Shown here: piece by piece, positions 53,433-63,326 of the stretch
Layout: each line of letters begins with the position of its first letter
How positions within the stretch are numbered: position 1 is the stretch's first letter
Source of the DNA: Flavobacterium sp. ov086
Lineage (GTDB): Bacteria; Bacteroidota; Bacteroidia; Flavobacteriales; Flavobacteriaceae
Assembly: GCF_900187965.1 (NCBI RefSeq)
Contig: NZ_FZNL01000010.1
Location: 1-64,000 of the forward strand
DNA length: 64,000 nt
Direction: 5' to 3'
The notes under the pieces: model-generated
What the model was told of the DNA's origin: nothing
The model's input: only the letters and a program-made list of their open reading frames with translations
The model's database searches: none
Translations under genes and position numbers: made by a program

Positions 53433-53896
53433 TATTTTAAGCAATATTGTTTTTGGTTTATTTTTATATAAAACTGTTACTCTTGATTTCAAACAAATGA
53501 TCTAACATCTGTAAATTAAACACAATTTTCAAGATTAAATGCAAATGTTGTTATTTATGAATTAACTTCTTTACGGAAAACCACATCTTGCAAAAAAAAT
53601 ATTTCTTATAAAACCAAGTTTGCGTGAGGGATTGAGGCGGTATCTCCCGATTTAGAAAAACAAGACTTTTTAGCCGTAGTTTTTGTTAATCGGGAATTAG
53701 CCGATCCCGAAGCTTCGGGACGACCCAGAGGGACACGCCATTATTAAGATTCTAAGGTTCTGAGTCACAAAGATTTTGTGCCTTAGCGTCTTCGTGGCAA
53801 AACCAAAACAAATAAGAAAACTTTAATAATCCTATTTTGTTCTACTTCTTCAAAAATCACTAATTTTGAAATTCGAAGTTCAAAACTCACATTATT
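53433..53896. other. Intergenic stretch with repetitive words, no gene seen
   Basis: No coding region is supported. It contains GATCCCGAAGCTTCGGGACG (about 53704-53723), a short palindrome, and the string TTCTAAGGTTCTGAGTCACA (about 53752) whose relatives occur at 870-930 and 35400-35450. The aminopeptidase promoter is at its right end. Confidence 0.6.
53836..53868 (+). promoter_or_regulatory. Promoter of the Xaa-Pro aminopeptidase gene
   Basis: TTTG (53836-53839), a 21-base spacer and TAATTTTG (53861-53868) fit the Bacteroidota consensus TTTG-N17-23-TAnnTTTG. The ATG is 28 bases further. Confidence 0.6.
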
Positions 53897-55189
53897 ATGA
53901 AATATCATCAAATAAACAGCGCTCTTTTTGTAAAAAATCGCAGAAAATTCACGGCAGAAATGAAACCTAACAGTGTTGCCGTTTTTAACTCAAATGACAT
54001 TTATCCAATTAGTGCTGACAGTACTTTGCCGTTTGAACAACACCGAGATATTTTTTATCTAAGCGGAGTTGATCAGGAAGAAAGTATCTTGCTTTTGTTT
54101 CCGGATGCGCCTTATGAAAGCCAAAAAGAAATTCTTTTCCTGAAAGAAACCAGCGAACACATCGCAATTTGGGAAGGTGAGAAACTGACTAAAGAACGTG
54201 CTTTTCAGGTTTCAGGAATTAGAACTGTTTATTGGCTCCAGGATTTTCATAAAGTCTTGAACGAAATGATGACCTATGCAGACACAATGTACATTAACAC
54301 TAATGAACATTACCGCGCAGTTGTTGAAACTGAAACTCGTGAAGCTCGTTTTGTAAAATGGTGGAAAGAAAATTATCCTGCACATAATGTCGCAAAAAGC
54401 AACCCAATTTTGCAACGCATTCGTTCTATAAAAGAAAGCGAAGAAATCGATTTGCTTCAACACGCTTGTGATATTACAGAAAAAGGTTTCCGTAGATTAT
54501 TGCCGTTTGTAAAACCAAATGTTACGGAATATGAAATCGAAGCCGAATTGATTCACGAATTTATCCGTAACCGTTCTAAAGGTTTTGCTTACACGCCAAT
54601 TATTGCTTCGGGAAACAATGCAAATGTTTTGCATTATATCGAAAACAATCAACAATGTAAAGCCGGAGATTTGATTTTATTGGATGTTGCGGCAGAATAT
54701 GCAAATTATTCGAGCGATATGACGAGAACAATTCCGGTTTCGGGAAAATTCTCTGAAAGACAAAAAGCAGTTTACAATGCAGTTTTGAAAGTGAAAAATG
54801 AAGCTACAAAAATGTTGACTCCAGGAACGCTTTGGAAACAATATCATATTGAAGTTGGTAAAGTTATGACTTCGGAATTGCTTGGTTTAGGTTTAATTGA
54901 CAAAGCCGATGTTCAGAACGAAAATCCGGAATGGCCAGCGTATAAAAAATATTTCATGCACGGAACTTCTCACCATTTGGGATTAAATACGCACGATTAC
55001 GGATTGCTTCACGAACCTATGAAAGCGAATATGGTTTTTACGGTTGAACCTGGAATTTATATTCCGGCTGAAGGTTTTGGAATTCGTCTCGAAGATAATG
55101 TTGTGGTTCAGGAAAAAGGAGAACCTTTTAACCTAATGCGTAATATTCCGATTGAAGTGGACGAAATCGAAAGTTTAATGAACTCATAA
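53897..55189 (+). CDS. pepP: Xaa-Pro aminopeptidase (peptidase M24B)
   Basis: A 430-residue aminopeptidase that removes N-terminal residues preceding proline. The N-terminal AMP_N domain (about 1-150, FEQHRDIFYLSGVDQEESILLLFP) is followed by a pita-bread catalytic domain. Metal ligands are in LLDVAAEYANYSSDMTRT (two Asp), GTSHHLGLNTHD (His), FTVEPGIYI (Glu) and IRLEDNVVV (Glu). No signal peptide. The gene is followed after 7 bases by an exported alpha/beta hydrolase of proline-iminopeptidase type, so the two may cooperate in peptide breakdown. Confidence 0.94.
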   Translation: MKYHQINSALFVKNRRKFTAEMKPNSVAVFNSNDIYPISADSTLPFEQHRDIFYLSGVDQEESILLLFPDAPYESQKEILFLKETSEHIAIWEGEKLTKERAFQVSGIRTVYWLQDFHKVLNEMMTYADTMYINTNEHYRAVVETETREARFVKWWKENYPAHNVAKSNPILQRIRSIKESEEIDLLQHACDITEKGFRRLLPFVKPNVTEYEIEAELIHEFIRNRSKGFAYTPIIASGNNANVLHYIENNQQCKAGDLILLDVAAEYANYSSDMTRTIPVSGKFSERQKAVYNAVLKVKNEATKMLTPGTLWKQYHIEVGKVMTSELLGLGLIDKADVQNENPEWPAYKKYFMHGTSHHLGLNTHDYGLLHEPMKANMVFTVEPGIYIPAEGFGIRLEDNVVVQEKGEPFNLMRNIPIEVDEIESLMNS

Positions 55190-55196
55190 TTTCAGC

Positions 55197-56096
55197 ATGA
55201 AAAAGATTTTTCTATTTGCTTTTCTGATGGTTTTAGGAAACACTTTTGCTCAAACAGAAGGTTTTTCGACCAACAATGATTCGAGTAAAACTTATTATAA
55301 AACATTCGGAAAAGGCGAACCGCTTTTGATTATTAACGGCGGTCCGGGAATGAATAGTAATGGTTTTGAAAGTATGGCTAAAACATTGGCCGAAACTCAG
55401 GAAACTATTATTTATGATCAACGCGGAACCGGAAAATCGGAATTGAAAGAGTTGAATTCAGAAACCATTTCGATGAAAATAATGGCTGATGATATTGAAT
55501 CTTTAAGAAAGCACCTGAATATTAAAAAATGGAATATTCTGGGTCATTCTTTTGGAGGAATGCTGGCTTCGTATTATGCCACAATTTATCCAAATAGTAT
55601 CAATAAGTTAGTTCTTTCATCGTCCGGCGGAATCGATTTGACTTTGCTGAAAACTGAAAATCTTATTGAAAGAAACCTGACTAAAGTCGAGAAAGATTCC
55701 ATGAATTACTGGAATGATAAAATCGAAAAAGGCGACACTTCTCACGCAGCACGTTTGGCACGCGGAAGAGCAATGGCGCCGGCATATGTTTACGATAAAA
55801 AATATGTTCCAATTATTGCAGAAAGACTTACGCAGGGAAATTCTAAAATAAACGGATTACTTTGGGATGATATGCAGAAAATCAATTTTGACTGCAAAGA
55901 AAAGCTAAAAACCTTTAAAAATCCTGTTCTGATTATTCAGGGAAAACAAGATGTTATTAGCAATCAAATTGGAGAATTGGCAAATAAAACTTTTCCAAAT
56001 TCAAAGCTAATTTTGCTCGAAAATTGCAGGCATTATGGATGGCTTGATGCCAAAGACAAGTATTTTGCAGATGTAAATTCCTTTTTAAAATCATAA
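55197..56096 (+). CDS. Exported alpha/beta hydrolase, proline-iminopeptidase-like (S33)
   Basis: A 299-residue protein with a signal peptide (MKKIFLFAFLMVLGNTFAQ). The oxyanion motif LLIINGGPGMNSNGF resembles the HGGPG of prolyl aminopeptidases. The nucleophile is in LGHSFGGMLAS, the acid in IQGKQDVIS and the His in CRHYGWLD, so the triad is complete. The YDQRGTGKSE segment is also typical. It is co-directional with the aminopeptidase gene (7-base gap) and followed by a terminator. Likely periplasmic peptidase or esterase. Confidence 0.88.
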   Translation: MKKIFLFAFLMVLGNTFAQTEGFSTNNDSSKTYYKTFGKGEPLLIINGGPGMNSNGFESMAKTLAETQETIIYDQRGTGKSELKELNSETISMKIMADDIESLRKHLNIKKWNILGHSFGGMLASYYATIYPNSINKLVLSSSGGIDLTLLKTENLIERNLTKVEKDSMNYWNDKIEKGDTSHAARLARGRAMAPAYVYDKKYVPIIAERLTQGNSKINGLLWDDMQKINFDCKEKLKTFKNPVLIIQGKQDVISNQIGELANKTFPNSKLILLENCRHYGWLDAKDKYFADVNSFLKS

Positions 56097-56100
56097 ACCA

Positions 56101-56132
56101 AACGGCTTTCAGAAATGAGAGCCGTTTTTTTT
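56101..56132 (+). terminator. Terminator after the S33 hydrolase gene
   Basis: AACGGCTTTC pairs with GAGAGCCGTT (one G-T wobble) followed by a T8 run. Confidence 0.82.
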
Positions 56133-56205
56133 AGCAACTTAATTTAATTGGTAAAAGACAGAAAAAAAGTTCGTCACGACCCGAGCAATAGCGAACAGGC
56201 GTAGC

Positions 56206-56322
56206 AATTTCACAAATTTTCACGAATTAATACGCTTGTAATTATTCTAATCTACTTTTTAAAGTAAAATTCGTGCAATTGGATTTTTAAAGTTAAGTTG
56301 ATTCGTGTAAATTTGTGAAATT
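56206..56322. repeat. Long-armed intergenic inverted repeat
   Basis: Arms AATTTCACAAATTTTCACGA then ATTAA (56206-56230) and its complement (56298-56322) match over 25 bases with two differences. Immediately beyond is ATTCGTGGCAA, the word seen at the outer ends of the 36564 element. Same size class as the others. Confidence 0.8.
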
Positions 56323-56374
56323 CGTGGCAAAAAAACTTCGTTGCCACTACAAACTTTTACAATAAAATATCATT

Positions 56375-57151
56375 TTGAAAACACTTCTATATAAAAACAC
56401 AAAAATCTCTTATACTGATTCAGGCACAGGAACTGCAATTGTGCTGCTACATGGCTTTCTGGAAAACAAAAAAATGTGGCAGGAATATGTTAAGTTGTTT
56501 TCAGAAAAACATCGTGTAATTACCATTGATTTATTAGGTCACGGTGAATCTGATTGTTTGGGATATGTTCATTCAATGGAAGATAATGCAAATGCTGTTC
56601 ACGAAGTTCTGGAACATCTAAAAATTGAAAAAGCAACTATTCTTGGGCATTCTATGGGCGGATATGTTGGTTTGGCTTTCGCCGAATTATTTCCAAACAA
56701 CATCCAGAAATTAGTTTTGCTGAACTCGACTTCTAAAGAAGACAGCGCCGAAAAGAAATTAAACCGAACTCGCGCCATTAAAGCCGTTAAACAAAACTAT
56801 GTGAATTTTGTAAGCTTAGCAATTGGCAATTTGTTCAGCGAAAACAACAGAACCCGACTGGCAAATGAAATCGAAAAAGCAAAAGTTCAGGCTCTAAAAA
56901 CTCCTCTGCAAGGAATTGTAGCTTCGCTTGAAGGAATGAAAATCAGGAAAGACAGAGAAGCGCTTTTACACAAAAATCTCTTTCCTGTTTTATTAATCTT
57001 AGGAAAAAAAGATCCTGTTTTAAACTATGAAGAAAGTCTTTCACAAATAGAAGATACCACTGCCGAACTTGTTTCTTTTGAAGATGGACACATGAGTCAT
57101 ATTGAAAACAAAGAGGAATTGAAAATTATTCTATTAGAGTTTTTTCAATAA
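56375..57151 (+). CDS. Cytoplasmic alpha/beta hydrolase (TTG start)
   Basis: A 258-residue hydrolase without signal peptide. The oxyanion region is VLLHGFLENKKMW, the nucleophile is in LGHSMGGYVGLAFAE, the acid in LGKKDPVLNYE and the His in FEDGHMSHIENKEE. It resembles esterase / MhpC-like enzymes with no obvious substrate. The start codon appears to be TTG at 56375 (reading KTLLYKNTKISYTDSG): there is no upstream in-frame ATG, and this segment is the first strand of the fold, so it cannot be omitted. Confidence 0.85.
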   Translation: MKTLLYKNTKISYTDSGTGTAIVLLHGFLENKKMWQEYVKLFSEKHRVITIDLLGHGESDCLGYVHSMEDNANAVHEVLEHLKIEKATILGHSMGGYVGLAFAELFPNNIQKLVLLNSTSKEDSAEKKLNRTRAIKAVKQNYVNFVSLAIGNLFSENNRTRLANEIEKAKVQALKTPLQGIVASLEGMKIRKDREALLHKNLFPVLLILGKKDPVLNYEESLSQIEDTTAELVSFEDGHMSHIENKEELKIILLEFFQ

Positions 57152-57172
57152 ATTTAGAAAAATACTAAAATC

Positions 57173-57212
57173 AAAAAAGGCCATTTCAAAATAATTTTGA
57201 AACAGCCTTTTT
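57173..57212 (+). terminator. Terminator after the alpha/beta hydrolase gene
   Basis: AAAAAAGGC-C-ATTTCAAAAT and ATTTTGAAAC-A-GCCTTTTT form a long hairpin with small bulges and a T-run. The following 57213-57657 is AT-rich with no gene or clear structure that I can support. Confidence 0.75.
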
Positions 57213-57657
57213 CTCATTTGTGGGGGCAAAATTAAAGTTTAAAATAATGTCTTTACTTTGGCTAAACAAGATTCGCTTTTGTTGAACTTATAATCAAACA
57301 AGCAAAATCTTTACCATCTTCAGACCTATTTATAATTTGTATTTGATTTCTTTATATAATTAAAATATTGTTGCTTATGATTTTTAAGGAACGGCAAAGA
57401 TATTTTTAAATATCATAATAGCCCAATTTAAAAAGCTAAATATAACTACTTGAATCACTTTTATTTACACCTTAACATTTCTTTCCTATTAAAGAAAATA
57501 ACACAACAAATCTTAATGAAAAAGAAGGTATATCTAAAAAAAATAACAATCTAATTCGGATAATTAAATTATTTTCTTCGCATTTTATAAAAAAACTGAG
57601 TTTATAAGACAGCCTTCAGTTATAAAATCGGTTTTTCTCCTTCTAAAAAAGAATCAG

Positions 57658-60423
57658 TTAATCTATTTTTTCTTCAAATGGAGTATTTACATCAAAGATT
57701 TCCTTTAACAATAATGCAATTTCTTCCAGATAATTATCTAAAATTTCTTTCCCAACTATCATGTTCAATTCTTTTTCTTCTTTAAATCCAAAAGGTAAAA
57801 AACCAGATTTTAGATTCTTAAACGAAATAATCCCGACTTCAACAGGAATATCTCGCGCTTCTTTTTCAAACATAAAAGCATACGCCAAAACCTGAATTAT
57901 TTTATCATTTTTAAGCTCTTGAGTTAATCCGATCCATGATTTCAAGATAACGTTTGTCTTTTCGACTTTTCCGGTCTTATAATCAATAATTCTTATTTTT
58001 CCGTTGCGCAACTCAATTCTATCAACATTTCCTTTTATAAGAACCGGAAATGGCAAACTTGGGTGACTTAATTCTCTTTCAAAAGTTTTTTCTAAAGCTA
58101 TAATTTGAATTGCAGCTCCATTCTTTATTTCTTCCAATTCCATTTTTAAGAAATTGGAAATGTTTCGTTTTGCAACTTCAAATGCCAGAAGATTACGCCC
58201 TTTCTTAATTTCTCCTTCTTTGTAAACTAATTTAAACTGTTTCAAAACCTCATCTTCCAATAATTTAAAACAATTTGAAATATCAGTTTCTGAAATAAAT
58301 TTACCAACAAAAGGATCATATAAAGCTTTTAAAGTCTCGTGAATTATAGTTCCTAAAGTGTTTAAAGCGATGTTTTCTTCAACCTCTTCAACCTCACGAA
58401 TTCGAAGTATCTTTTGAAAATAAAAATCAATCGGATTTCTAATATAACTGGTTAATGCAGAAGGTGAAAAACCGGCAACAGCAATTTCTTTCAACCGTTC
58501 CATCACCGCCTCTGATTTCGGAATTACCATAGGCTGGTATGCCATTGTTGGCAAAACCGGATTGTAAATATCAAAAGTAAGGTTATGCTTTTTTTGCTTT
58601 TCAACTTCAAGCTGCGTTATAAAACGACTTCGTTCACCAGCATCCAATCCATCATTTTCAGTATTATAAATCAAATAAATGTTCTTAGCTCTTTGCAATA
58701 AATGATAAAAGTGATAGGTATAAATAGCATCTTTTTCTTTGAAAGTTGGCAGATCTAATTCACGTTTCACATCATAAGGAATAAATGAATTTTGAGATTT
58801 TCCTGCTGGAAATTTCCCTTCATTCATTGAAGTAACAATAACGGTATCAAAATCGAGGACACGACTCTCCAAAACTCCCATAATCTGCAATCCATGCAAA
58901 GGCTCTCCTTCAAACGAAACTTCGGCCACATCAATAATCTGTTTGTAAATCGCATGCAGTGTATCAATGTTATCAATATAATGATGCTGAGAATAATAAT
59001 TAATTAGCTTATTGATAACTTTGAAAACTGAAAAAACAAAAGCTTTGGCAATTTTCTCTTCTTCATTATCATTGCTGAAATTTTCCTTTATCAAAAGTAA
59101 AAGAGTCGAAATATTTTCTAAAACTGCCATCGATCCATTCTCCCACTTTAGGAATAATAAACCAAACAAAGTCGAAGGACTTGAATTGAGTTCAAGAATT
59201 CGATTATGTGTAATAAATGTGTAGTTATTCTCTTTGATGATCTTTACCAAATTACTTGCATTTGCATAAGGCTCTATCAAAGGATGTGTCAAAATATCCA
59301 AAACATCTTTATAATAAAAAACATAGCTATCGCCTTTACGAGAAAGCGCATTAGTATGCATCTTAAATAATTTTGCAATCAATATTTGCGATGGATTATT
59401 TTTTCCTGAATATCCCATTGTTATATTCAACGCTCCAACCGAAGCCGGTAATGAATATAAAATTGGCATCAATAAATTTTCCTCTCCAAGAACAATTGCA
59501 ACTTTATCTAAAGATGTTGATGGATCATTATTAATTATATTTTCAATAATACTTCCCGCCAGTTTTGCCTGACCAATGGTTTTTGGCGTTCCTATAACCT
59601 GAATATTCTTAGATTGCGAAAAATCATCTACAATCCACTCAAACGGATTTGACTTATAGTGCTTCCAGCTTTCTTTAAAACCACGAACAAAAAGCCCCGC
59701 ATCATGATAAGGATCATTTAGAAAAGTTTGATCTACATCCCAATAAATCTTTGCCAGGTCCAAAGCCAACAAATGCTGCACAATTCTTTCTTCAGCCGCA
59801 TTTAAAGCATTAAATCCAGCAAAAATAAAAGTCCTGTTTGAAACAGTATTCGAAAAATGATTCAAGTTATTTACAGCTTCTCTATAAATTAAACCTTGAT
59901 ACCCAATTGCTTTATTCAGCAAATGATTATACAGTGAATCATAATACAAAGGCAAAAGTTTCCAGAAGTCTATGTAATTTTCCAAAAGCTTGGTTTTATC
60001 TTCGACTTCAATACCCCACTTTTTAATATCTTCTATATCTTTCAAATAAGACAAAACATGTGAAGGCTCTAAAAGATAACGATCAATCTCATTAAAATCC
60101 TGCAAAAGAGTTTTGGCCCAATTTGCAAACAATTCAAATGACTGTTGATGCTGTTTTTCTGTAACGGATAAATAAACTTCATAGAACTCAAACAGAAGTT
60201 CAATCGAATCTACGGATCTAATTGATGCTACATCCTGCACAAAATCTTCAATGCTGACAATTTCAGGTGCCAGAATTGTTTTTTTAGTTTCATTTTTCAA
60301 TGCTTCTATCAAAAAAACTTTAGCTCTTTTATTTGGTAAAATAATCGTTGTATCAGCAAGTTTAGCCGAATAATCCTGGATTACGACAGCAGCAATTTTT
60401 TCGAGAAAAGTAATATTTATCAT
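57658..60423 (-). CDS. AddB-like PD-(D/E)XK nuclease / inactivated-helicase subunit
   Basis: A 921-residue protein of the AddB/RecB-nuclease type, a partner in double-strand-break end processing. The N-terminal part is helicase-like (IILPNKRAKVFLIEAL) and the middle includes VLESRVLDFDTVIVTSMNEGKFP and RAKNIYLIYNTENDG. The C-terminal nuclease domain begins FSPSALTSYIRNPIDFYFQKIL and has GNVDRIELRNGKIRIIDYKTGK, with Asp, Asp and Lys of the PD-(D/E)XK site. The frame opens at 60450, but that region overlaps the ompA terminator, so the ATG at 60423 (MINITFLEKIA) is chosen. The AddA-like partner ends at 63327. Confidence 0.88.
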   Translation of the reverse strand: MINITFLEKIAAVVIQDYSAKLADTTIILPNKRAKVFLIEALKNETKKTILAPEIVSIEDFVQDVASIRSVDSIELLFEFYEVYLSVTEKQHQQSFELFANWAKTLLQDFNEIDRYLLEPSHVLSYLKDIEDIKKWGIEVEDKTKLLENYIDFWKLLPLYYDSLYNHLLNKAIGYQGLIYREAVNNLNHFSNTVSNRTFIFAGFNALNAAEERIVQHLLALDLAKIYWDVDQTFLNDPYHDAGLFVRGFKESWKHYKSNPFEWIVDDFSQSKNIQVIGTPKTIGQAKLAGSIIENIINNDPSTSLDKVAIVLGEENLLMPILYSLPASVGALNITMGYSGKNNPSQILIAKLFKMHTNALSRKGDSYVFYYKDVLDILTHPLIEPYANASNLVKIIKENNYTFITHNRILELNSSPSTLFGLLFLKWENGSMAVLENISTLLLLIKENFSNDNEEEKIAKAFVFSVFKVINKLINYYSQHHYIDNIDTLHAIYKQIIDVAEVSFEGEPLHGLQIMGVLESRVLDFDTVIVTSMNEGKFPAGKSQNSFIPYDVKRELDLPTFKEKDAIYTYHFYHLLQRAKNIYLIYNTENDGLDAGERSRFITQLEVEKQKKHNLTFDIYNPVLPTMAYQPMVIPKSEAVMERLKEIAVAGFSPSALTSYIRNPIDFYFQKILRIREVEEVEENIALNTLGTIIHETLKALYDPFVGKFISETDISNCFKLLEDEVLKQFKLVYKEGEIKKGRNLLAFEVAKRNISNFLKMELEEIKNGAAIQIIALEKTFERELSHPSLPFPVLIKGNVDRIELRNGKIRIIDYKTGKVEKTNVILKSWIGLTQELKNDKIIQVLAYAFMFEKEARDIPVEVGIISFKNLKSGFLPFGFKEEKELNMIVGKEILDNYLEEIALLLKEIFDVNTPFEEKID

Positions 60424-60436
60424 TTGATAAAAATAA

Positions 60437-60464
60437 AAAAAGCCATTCAATTAAGAATGGCTTT
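60437..60464 (-). terminator. Terminator of ompA
   Basis: AAAAGCCATTC and GAATGGCTTTT pair around a six-base loop, with an A-run (U-run in the minus transcript) beyond. It sits 23 bases past the ompA stop. Confidence 0.82.
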
Positions 60465-60486
60465 TAGTATTTATTTAGAAAGTAAA

Positions 60487-61938
60487 TTAGATTTTACCTT
60501 GGTATTTAGAACCAATGTGTCTAATTTCTGTTCTTCTGTTTTGTGCTTTACCAGCAGCAGTTTTGTTGCTTCCAATTGGTTGAGAAGAACCAAATCCTTT
60601 AGAAACTAAGTTCTCTGGATTAACTCCTCTTTCAATTAATGCATTCATTACAGCAGCAGCTCTGTCTTCAGAAAGTTTTTGATTCAATTTAGCAGAACCT
60701 GTACTATCAGTGTGTCCTTCAATAGAGAATTTCGCGTTTGGATAGTTTTTAAGGATTTCTTTAATTGCATCTAATCTAGCTGGAGTTTCTTTGTCTCCTG
60801 TTTTGAAAGTAGCTTTACCTGAATTAAAGTAAACTGCTCTTGCTTGAACTTTAAGATCTTCTAAAGCTTCAGTAGTTACTTCAGGACAACCTCTGTTAGA
60901 AGCAGGACCGTAAACTGTAGGACAATCATCATCTTTATCAGCAACACCATCTTTGTCAGCGTCTAAGAAAGGACAACCACCATTTTCTTTAGGACCAGCA
61001 ACTGTAGGACATTTGTCATCTTTGTCAGCGATACCATCACCGTCAGTATCAGGACAACCTTTTAAAGCAGCTAAACCAGCAACATCTGGACAAGCATCAT
61101 CTTTATCAGCAATTCCGTCTCCGTCAGTATCAGGACATCCGTTTAATGCAGCTAAACCAAATACATCTGGACAAGCATCACTAGCGTCAACGATTCCGTC
61201 TCCGTCAGTATCAGGACATCCGTTGAATTGTTTTAAACCAGCAACATCTGGACAAGCATCATCTTTATCGTAGATTCCGTCTCCGTCAGTATCTTTACCT
61301 CCGAATTTGAAAACTAAACCTGCAGTGTGTTGAAAAACAGATCTGTCAAGCGGTTTATCTTCATTAGCAGCTACAGCCCATTTGTATTTTGTTGCAAGTT
61401 CAAGACCAATAGCGTCTGTAAACCAGAAAGTAATACCAGCACCTGGGTTAACAGTTCCAAAACTGTTATCTCCAAAGAAAGTATAACCTCCACCAACAGA
61501 TAACGAAGGATCAATTACTTTAGATTTGATTAATTCCTGGAAGCTATACTTTACAGTAGCATCAATACCATAATACATCAAATCTCCTGGATTAGATACA
61601 ACATTACCTCTGTTGTCATGCCCTGGAGCAGTTGGAGAAAAAGTAACCAATTTATCAATTTTGTTTACAGATCCTTGTAAACCAACAGAAAAACCATGTC
61701 CAACATATCTATTTACACCAATGTAAGATAGAGAAGGTAAGATATTCCAGTTGTCTTTTACAGCGAATGGCTGAGAAAAGTGTTGATCAAAGAAACCGTG
61801 TCCTGCACCAGAACTGGTTCTTGTATCAACTGCATTAACTCCAAATGAGATAGCCCATGGATTGTTACTGTCTTGTGCGTGAGAACTTAAACCCATCACC
61901 ATCATCACAGCAACTAAAAGTTTGTTAAGATGTTTCAT
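60487..61938 (-). CDS. ompA: OmpA-family outer membrane protein with thrombospondin type-3 repeats
   Basis: A 483-residue protein with a signal peptide ([22 protein letters not shown]) and an eight-strand-like barrel of about 240 residues. Five thrombospondin type-3 calcium-binding repeats (about 255-360: [20 protein letters not shown] and variants) precede the C-terminal OmpA domain that binds peptidoglycan ([47 protein letters not shown]). It links outer membrane and cell wall and is normally very abundant. A strong consensus promoter and terminator make it monocistronic. Confidence 0.95.
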   Translation of the reverse strand: MKHLNKLLVAVMMVMGLSSHAQDSNNPWAISFGVNAVDTRTSSGAGHGFFDQHFSQPFAVKDNWNILPSLSYIGVNRYVGHGFSVGLQGSVNKIDKLVTFSPTAPGHDNRGNVVSNPGDLMYYGIDATVKYSFQELIKSKVIDPSLSVGGGYTFFGDNSFGTVNPGAGITFWFTDAIGLELATKYKWAVAANEDKPLDRSVFQHTAGLVFKFGGKDTDGDGIYDKDDACPDVAGLKQFNGCPDTDGDGIVDASDACPDVFGLAALNGCPDTDGDGIADKDDACPDVAGLAALKGCPDTDGDGIADKDDKCPTVAGPKENGGCPFLDADKDGVADKDDDCPTVYGPASNRGCPEVTTEALEDLKVQARAVYFNSGKATFKTGDKETPARLDAIKEILKNYPNAKFSIEGHTDSTGSAKLNQKLSEDRAAAVMNALIERGVNPENLVSKGFGSSQPIGSNKTAAGKAQNRRTEIRHIGSKYQGKI

Positions 61939-61975
61939 ACTTAATTTTTTTAATTACAATTTAGTTAATTACAAG

Positions 61976-62006
61976 CAAAAGTAACACCAAATTTTTTAAA
62001 TACAAA
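61976..62006 (-). promoter_or_regulatory. Consensus promoter of ompA
   Basis: On the minus strand TTTG (62003-62006), a 19-base spacer and TACTTTTG (61976-61983) match the Bacteroidota -33/-7 consensus exactly. The transcript would begin about 30-35 bases before the ompA ATG. Related Flavobacterium ompA promoters are known to be strong. Confidence 0.75.
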
Positions 62007-62051
62007 ATGAAATGTTAAAAAAAACCTACAAAAATTCCACCAAAGTGGGAA

Positions 62052-63245
62052 TTATATAACTTTTAACATTTGTCCCACTGATACAAAGGCGTTTATAGCC
62101 TTGTCTAAATGTTCTTTTGTATGCGCTGCAGACAACTGAACTCTGATTCTTGCCTTTTCTTTTGGAACAACCGGAAAAAAGAAACCAATAACATAAATTC
62201 CTTGTTTCAAAAGTTCGTTCGCCATCGTTTGTGACAATTTTGCATCATATAACATAACCGGAACAATTGCCGAGTCACCATCAATAATATCAAATCCGGC
62301 TTTTTTCATCCCTTCCTTAAAGTAGTTGGTATTCCACTCTAATCTATCTCTTAATGTAGTATCTTTTTCTAAAAGTTCAAATACCTTAATAGAAGCTCCA
62401 ACAATTGCCGGCGCCAATGAATTCGAAAACAAATACGGCCTTGAGCGTTGGCGTAACAATTCGATAATTTCTTTTTTTGCAGTTGTATAACCTCCCATTG
62501 CACCGCCCAAAGCCTTACCAAGAGTTCCTGTTATAATATCAACTCTTCCCATGACACCTTTTGCTTCAAGCGTACCTTTACCGGTAGCACCTATAAATCC
62601 AGCAGCGTGACATTCGTCAACCATAACCATTGCATCATATTTATCTGCCAAATCACAAATTTTATCTAAAGGCGCCACAAGACCATCCATAGAGAAAACT
62701 CCATCTGTAACAATTAATTTAAAACGCACTCCGGCTTCATTAGCTTTAATCAGCTGTTGTTCCAGGTCTTCCATGTTGCTGTTTTCATAACGGTAACGAG
62801 CCGCTTTACACAAGCGAACACCATCTATAATAGATGCATGATTTAAACTGTCTGAAATAATAGCATCGTTCTCTCCTAATAAAGGTTCAAAAACCCCACC
62901 ATTTGCATCAAAAGCCGCTGCATAAAGAATAGTATCTTCTGTACCATAAAAATTGGAAATCTTTTTCTCCAGAGTTTTATGAATATCCTGCGTCCCACAA
63001 ATAAAACGAACTGATGACATTCCGAAACCATGTGTATCCATAGCATCTTTAGCTGCCTGAATCACTTCCGGATGAGAAGAAAGCCCTAAATAATTATTAG
63101 CACAAAAGTTCAAAACCTTTTCTCCTGTAGAAATCGTAATTTCAGCATCTTGTGCAGATGTTATAATACGTTCTTTTTTAAAAATTCCATTTTCTTCAAT
63201 AGTTTGCAACTCACTTTGCAAATACTCTTTAATTTTACCGTACAT
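62052..63245 (-). CDS. kbl: Glycine C-acetyltransferase (2-amino-3-ketobutyrate-CoA ligase)
   Basis: A 397-residue PLP enzyme of the alpha-oxoamine synthase family, converting 2-amino-3-ketobutyrate and CoA to glycine and acetyl-CoA (threonine breakdown). The PLP lysine is Lys244 in [10 protein letters not shown]. Other signatures are [40 protein letters not shown] and [13 protein letters not shown]. Length matches Kbl. Threonine dehydrogenase, its usual partner, is not in the window. It lies between the two halves of the AddAB pair. Confidence 0.95.
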   Translation of the reverse strand: MYGKIKEYLQSELQTIEENGIFKKERIITSAQDAEITISTGEKVLNFCANNYLGLSSHPEVIQAAKDAMDTHGFGMSSVRFICGTQDIHKTLEKKISNFYGTEDTILYAAAFDANGGVFEPLLGENDAIISDSLNHASIIDGVRLCKAARYRYENSNMEDLEQQLIKANEAGVRFKLIVTDGVFSMDGLVAPLDKICDLADKYDAMVMVDECHAAGFIGATGKGTLEAKGVMGRVDIITGTLGKALGGAMGGYTTAKKEIIELLRQRSRPYLFSNSLAPAIVGASIKVFELLEKDTTLRDRLEWNTNYFKEGMKKAGFDIIDGDSAIVPVMLYDAKLSQTMANELLKQGIYVIGFFFPVVPKEKARIRVQLSAAHTKEHLDKAINAFVSVGQMLKVI

Positions 63246-63326
63246 TTTTACATATTTAAAACGTTAAAAATTAACTACTTAGCAAAACTTAAGCTACGTT
63301 AATCCTTTAACATCTGATTAATTTTT

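Noticed and set aside
57213..57657. Possible small RNA or gene in the AT-rich gap
   Set aside because: No promoter-terminator pair, conserved fold or coding frame that I could support beyond the hydrolase terminator.
60940..61290. Regular direct repeats, about 75-80 bases apart, resembling a repeat array or CRISPR
   Set aside because: They encode the thrombospondin type-3 repeats of OmpA in frame; the spacers are also coding and similar. The open frame on the opposite strand (60953-61273) is a shadow of these repeats.
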